From NCBI GenBank assembly GCA_946408995.1, contig CAMJUL010000021.1, positions 1 to 52,369 on the forward strand: 52,369 bases of DNA. Reading direction: 5' to 3'. Origin of the DNA: an uncultured Clostridia bacterium (GTDB taxonomy: Bacteria > Bacillota > Clostridia > Christensenellales > Aristaeellaceae). The notes under the pieces were generated by a model. The model was not told the origin of the DNA. It saw only the letters and a program-made list of their open reading frames with translations, and ran no database searches. Position numbers and translations under genes: made by a program. This document shows, piece after piece, positions 48,944 through 52,369 of the stretch; the first letter of the stretch is position 1, and the number at the start of each line of letters is the position of its first letter.

Positions 48944-50014
48944 ATGAAATATGCCATTGACATGCATCTGACGGATACGCCCAGGGAAAAACCCACGGAC
49001 GAAAGCAAACTGGGGTTCGGCCGGATCTTTACGGACCATATGTTCCTCATGGATTACAGCCGCAAGGATGGCTGGACCAACGGGCGCATCGTTCCCTTCG
49101 GGCCGCTGCCCATTCACCCCGCTTCCACGGTCTTCCATTATGGCGCGGAGATTTTTGAGGGCATGAAGGCCTACCGCCTGAAGGACGGCAGCGTCCAGCT
49201 GTTCCGCCCGCTGGAGAATGTGCGCAGGATGAACAATTCCGCCCGGAGGATGTGTCTGCCTGTCCTGGATGAGGAGGGCGCCCTGGAGATCATCAAAACC
49301 GTGGTGCGGGTGGATCAGGATTGGGTGCCCCATCAGGTGGGGACCAGTCTGTACATCCGGCCCTTCATGTTTGGCAACGACCCGCATCTGGGGGTCCACG
49401 CGGTGGAGAACGCGGTGTTCTGCGTCATTATGAGCCCGGTGGGCGCCTATTACGCCGAGGGCATCAACCCGGTGAAGATCGCCATCGAGACCGAGGACGT
49501 GCGCGCCGTGCGCGGCGGCACGGGCGAGGCCAAGTGCGGCGGCAACTACGCCGCCTCTCTCCGGGCCGGGGAAAAGGCCGAAAAGGAGGGCTTCACCCAG
49601 GTACTGTGGCTGGACGGCGTGGAGCGCAAATACATTGAGGAAGTGGGCAGCATGAACGTGATGTTCAAGATTGCCGGGAAGATCGTCACCCCGAAGCTGA
49701 CGGGCTCCGTGCTGCCGGGCATCACCCGCAAGAGCTGCATCCAGCTGCTCCGGGATTGGGGCTATGAGGTAGAGGAACGCCTTGTCAGCGCCGAGGAGCT
49801 TTTCAACGCCGCCAAGGACGGCACCCTGGAGGAGGCCTGGGGCACGGGCACCGCGGCGGTGGTCAGCCCCATCGGGGAATTGTACATGGACGGACGGGAG
49901 TTTACCGTCTGCGGCAACAAGATCGGGCCGGTCACCCAGAAGCTGTATGACGAACTGACCGGCATCCAGTGGGGCCTGAAGGAGGACAAATACAACTGGA
50001 CCTGCAAACTGTGA
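48944..50014 (+). CDS. ilvE: Branched-chain amino acid aminotransferase
   Basis: A 356-residue class IV PLP aminotransferase for valine, leucine and isoleucine. Landmarks are VFHYGAEIFEGMKAYR, the substrate arginine in SLYIRPFMFG, the PLP lysine K197 in GGTGEAKCGGNYAASL, and WGTGTAAVVSPIG. Length and pattern are those of the BCAT type II group. The start at 48944 is supported by GGAAGGAG nine bases upstream and leaves a normal N-terminus. It is monocistronic; a hairpin of the following IS remnant may now serve as its terminator. azlCD elsewhere in the window also concerns branched-chain amino acids but is not linked. Confidence 0.95.
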   Translation: MKYAIDMHLTDTPREKPTDESKLGFGRIFTDHMFLMDYSRKDGWTNGRIVPFGPLPIHPASTVFHYGAEIFEGMKAYRLKDGSVQLFRPLENVRRMNNSARRMCLPVLDEEGALEIIKTVVRVDQDWVPHQVGTSLYIRPFMFGNDPHLGVHAVENAVFCVIMSPVGAYYAEGINPVKIAIETEDVRAVRGGTGEAKCGGNYAASLRAGEKAEKEGFTQVLWLDGVERKYIEEVGSMNVMFKIAGKIVTPKLTGSVLPGITRKSCIQLLRDWGYEVEERLVSAEELFNAAKDGTLEEAWGTGTAAVVSPIGELYMDGREFTVCGNKIGPVTQKLYDELTGIQWGLKEDKYNWTCKL

Positions 50015-50066
50015 CCTGTGATCGAATACGGAAAAGGCGCTGTTGCACAACCCCAAGCACAAAAAC

Positions 50067-50112
50067 GGAGCTTTCGACCACTGAGGAGGTGGAAGGAAGC
50101 TCCATTTTGTTG
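50067..50112 (+). terminator. Hairpin after ilvE, inside the IS-like remnant leader
   Basis: GGAGCTT and AAGCTCC enclose a smaller CCAC/GTGG stem and are followed by ATTTTGTTGT. It probably belongs to the left end of the insertion element but could terminate ilvE transcription. Confidence 0.5.
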
Positions 50113-50126
50113 TAAAATATCTTTGC

Positions 50127-50359
50127 ATGAAAACCTTACAACAAAGAGCGTATATTTCTATTCAGCAGGGATGCGCCTGCATGGAAGGCGTGTATTCGAG
50201 CCGGAAGATGGAGCAGCTGTGCCGGAATCACATTCAGTTCATTCTTCTGCTGGACGGCATGAACCTCCGGATCATTGCACCATCGCCCGGTTCAGGAGCG
50301 GCGCGGCGACCGGAAAAGCCATTGAGGGCCTGTTCTGGCAGTACGTGAACGTATTGGCC
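50127..50359 (+). pseudogene. IS1182-like transposase N-terminal remnant
   Basis: The translation from ATG 50127 (MKTLQQRAYISIQQGCA) joins directly to MEGVYSSRKMEQLCRNHIQF, a block typical of IS1182-family transposases, implying an internal deletion near 50177. After LLLDG the frame is lost, but a shifted frame continues with PPDHCTIARFRSGAATGKAI and EGLFWQYVNVLAA, also family typical. The homology stops at about 50359, where group II intron sequence begins. Only about a fifth of a normal transposase remains, so it is inactive. The stretch 50015-50126 likely includes the left end of the element (GTTGCACAACCCCAAGCAC). Confidence 0.7.
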
Positions 50360-50428
50360 GCGCCGTATACCGAACGATACGTACGGTGCGGTGAGAGGAC
50401 GGGAGCTGATCAGTCCCTCCTGCTCGAT
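50360..50428 (+). mobile_element. 5'-truncated group II intron remnant (domains V-VI)
   Basis: GCGCCGTA (50360-50367) pairs with TACGGTGC (50382-50389), leaving a domain V-like hairpin with a CG bulge; a domain VI hairpin follows, GGGA paired with TCCC, ending CTCGAT at 50428. The branch-point position, A46 in the copy at the window start, is G at 50422 here, so splicing should fail. No other intron domain or reverse transcriptase is present upstream, where transposase sequence begins immediately. Loss of 5' parts with the 3' end kept is what incomplete reverse transcription yields (established knowledge). Confidence 0.65.
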
Positions 50429-50442
50429 CCCGCGGGGACGCT

Positions 50443-51483
50443 TCAGGCAGCGTCTGCAGGCGGGTCTGCAGGCGTTTCGGTGGGCAGGGGCGTCGCCGTC
50501 TCCTCCGCGACGGTCTCCTCCGCCGCCTGGGGGGCAGGGGAAGGATCGGCTTCCGTTTGGACCTCCTCTGTCTCCTGCGCGGGCGCTTCGGCCGGATCCA
50601 GAATGCCGCTCAAAAGGCTTTGCAGCCCCTCGATGCCGGTACGGACCTCCGTCAGGGAGGTGCGAAGGCTCTCCGTTTCCGCCCGGGCCAGGGCGGTCTC
50701 CTCTTCGCTGGCTGTCAGGGCAGCCTCATATTCCGCCGCCTGAAGGGAGAGGGCGTTGAGCTGTTCGGTCAATTGCGCCTGGGTGGCCTTGCTTTCCTCC
50801 AGGGCGGTATTCAGCTTTTCCTGAAGTTCGTCCAGCTCCTTCTGCTTGCCGTCCGCCACGGTGTTGGCGGATTCGGCGTCCGCCAGGCTCTTGTCCGCCA
50901 GGGCCTGCAATTCGGCGGCGTGCTGCCGCTCGGCCTCCAGGTCCGCCTGGGCCTGGGCAAGACGGGCGTCCGTCTCCGTCCGGAGGGCCTCAAGGGCAGC
51001 CGAAGCCTCGACGGCCAGGGCGGTCTGCTCCTCCAGGCTCTTGCGGGCTTCCTCCAGCTCCTTGTTCGCCTGGTCGGCGCTTTCCTGCAGGGTCTGGACC
51101 TGCTTTTGAGCCTCGCTGCTTTCCGCCTGGGCGGTTTTCAGGCTGCTTTCAAGACCCGCTACGGTGTCCTGGAGCGCATTGGCATTTTGCGCCGCTTCGG
51201 TGCGGGTATTCTCCAGCTCCTTCCGGGCCTGGTCCAGTTCGTCCTGCAGCGCGGCCGCGGCTGCGGCGCTGGAGCCCGCTTCCGCCTCGATGGTCTGGTA
51301 GCCGCTGATCTTGTTCCGGGCTTCCTCCAGGTCCGCAAGGGCCTGCTGGGCGTTTCTGCCCTGGTCGGCCGCCTGCCGGAAGGCGATGACGCACAGGATC
51401 ACGGCGATCAGCAGCAGCGCCGAAAGAACCAGGCAGGTTTTCTTCAGGGACCATTTCTTTGGGGCCGATTTGGTTTCAGACAT
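50443..51483 (-). CDS. Membrane-anchored coiled-coil protein
   Basis: A 346-residue protein of no named family: a short basic cytoplasmic start (1-15, KSAPKKWSLKK), one membrane helix (16-35), an almost uninterrupted coiled coil (about 38-290) rich in A, E, Q and L with heptad spacing, and an acidic, proline- and threonine-rich tail (290-346, ending LPTETPADPPADAA). Topology predicts the coil and tail outside the cell. Similar simple proteins are often annotated as SMC-like, but no ATPase motifs exist. AAAGGAGG precedes the ATG. It follows the DUF1643 gene by 57 bases. The stop codon lies within a GACGCT/AGCGTC hairpin, just beside the intron remnant, so its original terminator may have been lost. 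Confidence 0.7.
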   Translation of the reverse strand: MSETKSAPKKWSLKKTCLVLSALLLIAVILCVIAFRQAADQGRNAQQALADLEEARNKISGYQTIEAEAGSSAAAAAALQDELDQARKELENTRTEAAQNANALQDTVAGLESSLKTAQAESSEAQKQVQTLQESADQANKELEEARKSLEEQTALAVEASAALEALRTETDARLAQAQADLEAERQHAAELQALADKSLADAESANTVADGKQKELDELQEKLNTALEESKATQAQLTEQLNALSLQAAEYEAALTASEEETALARAETESLRTSLTEVRTGIEGLQSLLSGILDPAEAPAQETEEVQTEADPSPAPQAAEETVAEETATPLPTETPADPPADAA

Positions 51484-51540
51484 GTTCCGTCCTCCTTTTA
51501 TCCTTGCTTTCATTGAATACAGGATGTTAAATGGCGCGGC

Positions 51541-52167
51541 TCATCCGAGTCCGGCGGGAAAAGCGGAAAGATAGCCTTCAATGTCAAAGGGGTCCAGGGG
51601 CAGATCCCGCTTCAGGTACAGGGGATGGTGAGGATGGCCCCGCAGGGAGCGCCTGCCGCAGGTGACAAAACGGGCATGGGCCTGAAGCGCCAGGGCGGCC
51701 ATATCCCTCAGACAGGCGGGCAGATAGGGACGCTTTTCGATCAGGTTTCCCCAGGCGGCCCAGATCACGGGCTCCCGGGACAGGGAGAGGAGATAGGCGA
51801 AGGCCCGCAGGTTTTCCCGGTGCAGCGGTTCGTTGAGCTCGGGGGCCATGTCGTCCGGATCGGTGGCCCGCTGGGCGCAGACGTTGAACATCAGGAAGGA
51901 ATCAAAGCCGTTTCCCGCCCGGATGCGGTCGACGCTCTGAAGGGTCCGGTCCAGGCGGTCCGGGGCGGCGGTGGAGGGATTGATGCCCACGCAGATCAGT
52001 GGGTTCTTCCCCCGGGTCCCCAGGATAAAGCGGTATTCGGTATACCGGCAGGGGACGTACAGCCATTTTTCGGCGTCGTAGGCCTCCTGGCGCAGGAGGG
52101 CCTCCCGGAGGCTGTCGTCAAAGGAGACCTTCAGGGCCTGAAGGTCCTGGGAAGGGACGTGTCTCAT
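51541..52167 (-). CDS. DUF1643 domain protein
   Basis: A 208-residue soluble protein matching DUF1643: the defining block ICVGINPSTAAPDRLDRTLQ (58-77), then the FLMFNVCAQRATDPDD region and the VIWAAWGN strand, and a C-terminal FVTCGRRSLRGHPHHPLYLK. The conserved NPSTA and WGN features recall a uracil-DNA-glycosylase-like fold, but no function is established. Members occur on chromosomes, plasmids and phages. A GAAAGGAA site precedes the ATG and a promoter lies upstream. It is cotranscribed with the coiled-coil membrane protein. Confidence 0.75.
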   Translation of the reverse strand: MRHVPSQDLQALKVSFDDSLREALLRQEAYDAEKWLYVPCRYTEYRFILGTRGKNPLICVGINPSTAAPDRLDRTLQSVDRIRAGNGFDSFLMFNVCAQRATDPDDMAPELNEPLHRENLRAFAYLLSLSREPVIWAAWGNLIEKRPYLPACLRDMAALALQAHARFVTCGRRSLRGHPHHPLYLKRDLPLDPFDIEGYLSAFPAGLG

Positions 52168-52250
52168 GGCAGGATTCCTTTCGTCCCTCGTCCGCCCTCT
52201 TGGCTGCGGACGGAGGAAAGGGGATCTTTTTACGCGCTGTCTTCAGGAGT

Positions 52251-52279
52251 ATTGTACCCCCATTGCGGCTCCGGCGCAA
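52251..52279 (-). promoter_or_regulatory. Promoter of the DUF1643/coiled-coil operon
   Basis: TTGCGC and TACAAT with a 17-base spacer on the minus strand, 84 bases upstream of the start. Confidence 0.65.
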
Positions 52280-52330
52280 GGGCGGGGGCGGAAAGATGGG
52301 GGATTTTTCCATGTTCGTAAATTCTCAGAG

Positions 52331-52362
52331 TAACTTCCACAGTGGTAAAAGGATGGAAGTTA
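52331..52362. repeat. Inverted repeat in AT-richer sequence at the window end
   Basis: TAACTTCCA and TGGAAGTTA are a perfect nine-base inverted repeat around a 14-base loop that itself contains a CCACAGTGG palindrome at its left edge. The last 60 bases are clearly less GC-rich than the rest of the window. No gene is visible; it may be the edge of another repeated element. Confidence 0.5.
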
Positions 52363-52369
52363 GTTTGGA

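Overview
The window looks like one contig from an uncultured, visibly GC-rich member of the Bacillota (class Clostridia, possibly a gut or rumen Christensenellales- or Oscillospirales-like lineage; the order is inference). Supporting evidence is the SepF/DivIVA/YlmH cell-division set, a PyrR-attenuated pyrR-uraA operon, solitary ECF substrate-binding proteins ThiT and FolT under TPP and THF riboswitches, a TM287/288-type heterodimeric ABC exporter, strong AGGAGG ribosome binding sites, housekeeping-type TTGACA-17-TATAAT promoters, and ATGA start/stop overlaps inside operons.

Layout. 1-600: the 3' end of a group II intron at the very edge, then a decayed amtB and the uraA terminator. 600-5700 (minus): uraA, pyrR with its attenuator leader, then the operon rph-rdgB fusion / YfcE-like phosphodiesterase / azlC / azlD. 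5.9-8.6 kb (plus): a DUF4867-like protein with a fucose/arabinose isomerase-fold protein, and a stand-alone FakA-C-like protein. 8.7-10.5 kb (minus): mtaB and a GNAT acetyltransferase. 10.7-14.3 kb (plus): aldo/keto reductase, lgt, beta-lactamase-like hydrolase, recX. 14.5-15.9 kb: ECF sigma factor with a putative anti-sigma membrane protein. 16.1-23.3 kb (plus): pdp, a 949-residue zinc-ribbon/TM/repeat protein, an acyltransferase and a phosphohexomutase. 23.4-24.4 kb (minus): TPP riboswitch and thiT. 24.5-33 kb (plus): yfbR, then HlyD-like protein / yggS / sepF / divIVA, then the ABC exporter pair. 33-34.6 kb (minus): a degenerate EF-Tu-like GTPase upstream of queF. 34.7-38.4 kb: SH3b/RCC1-like exported protein, nth (minus), mscL with a zinc ribbon, queA. 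38.4-41 kb (minus): 5-formyl-THF cyclo-ligase, GDSL hydrolase, esterase. 41.2-44.2 kb (plus): THF riboswitch, folT, tex. 44.2-52.2 kb: ylmH (minus), an AI-2E-family permease and PAP2 phosphatase (plus), a beta-propeller protein (minus), ilvE (plus), an IS1182-like remnant fused to a 5'-truncated group II intron, then a coiled-coil protein and a DUF1643 protein (minus).

Most of the content is core metabolism and cell-envelope or cell-division machinery. No tRNA, rRNA, CRISPR array, prophage or intact transposon was recognised. The least explained items are the degenerate EF-Tu paralogue cotranscribed with queF, the giant repeat protein with its acyltransferase partner, the SepF with very long Q/P/N-rich flanks beside a proline-rich HlyD-like protein, MscL carrying a zinc ribbon, and the two diverged group II intron ends that nearly bracket the window. 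None is a clear new multi-gene system; they are leads, not conclusions.
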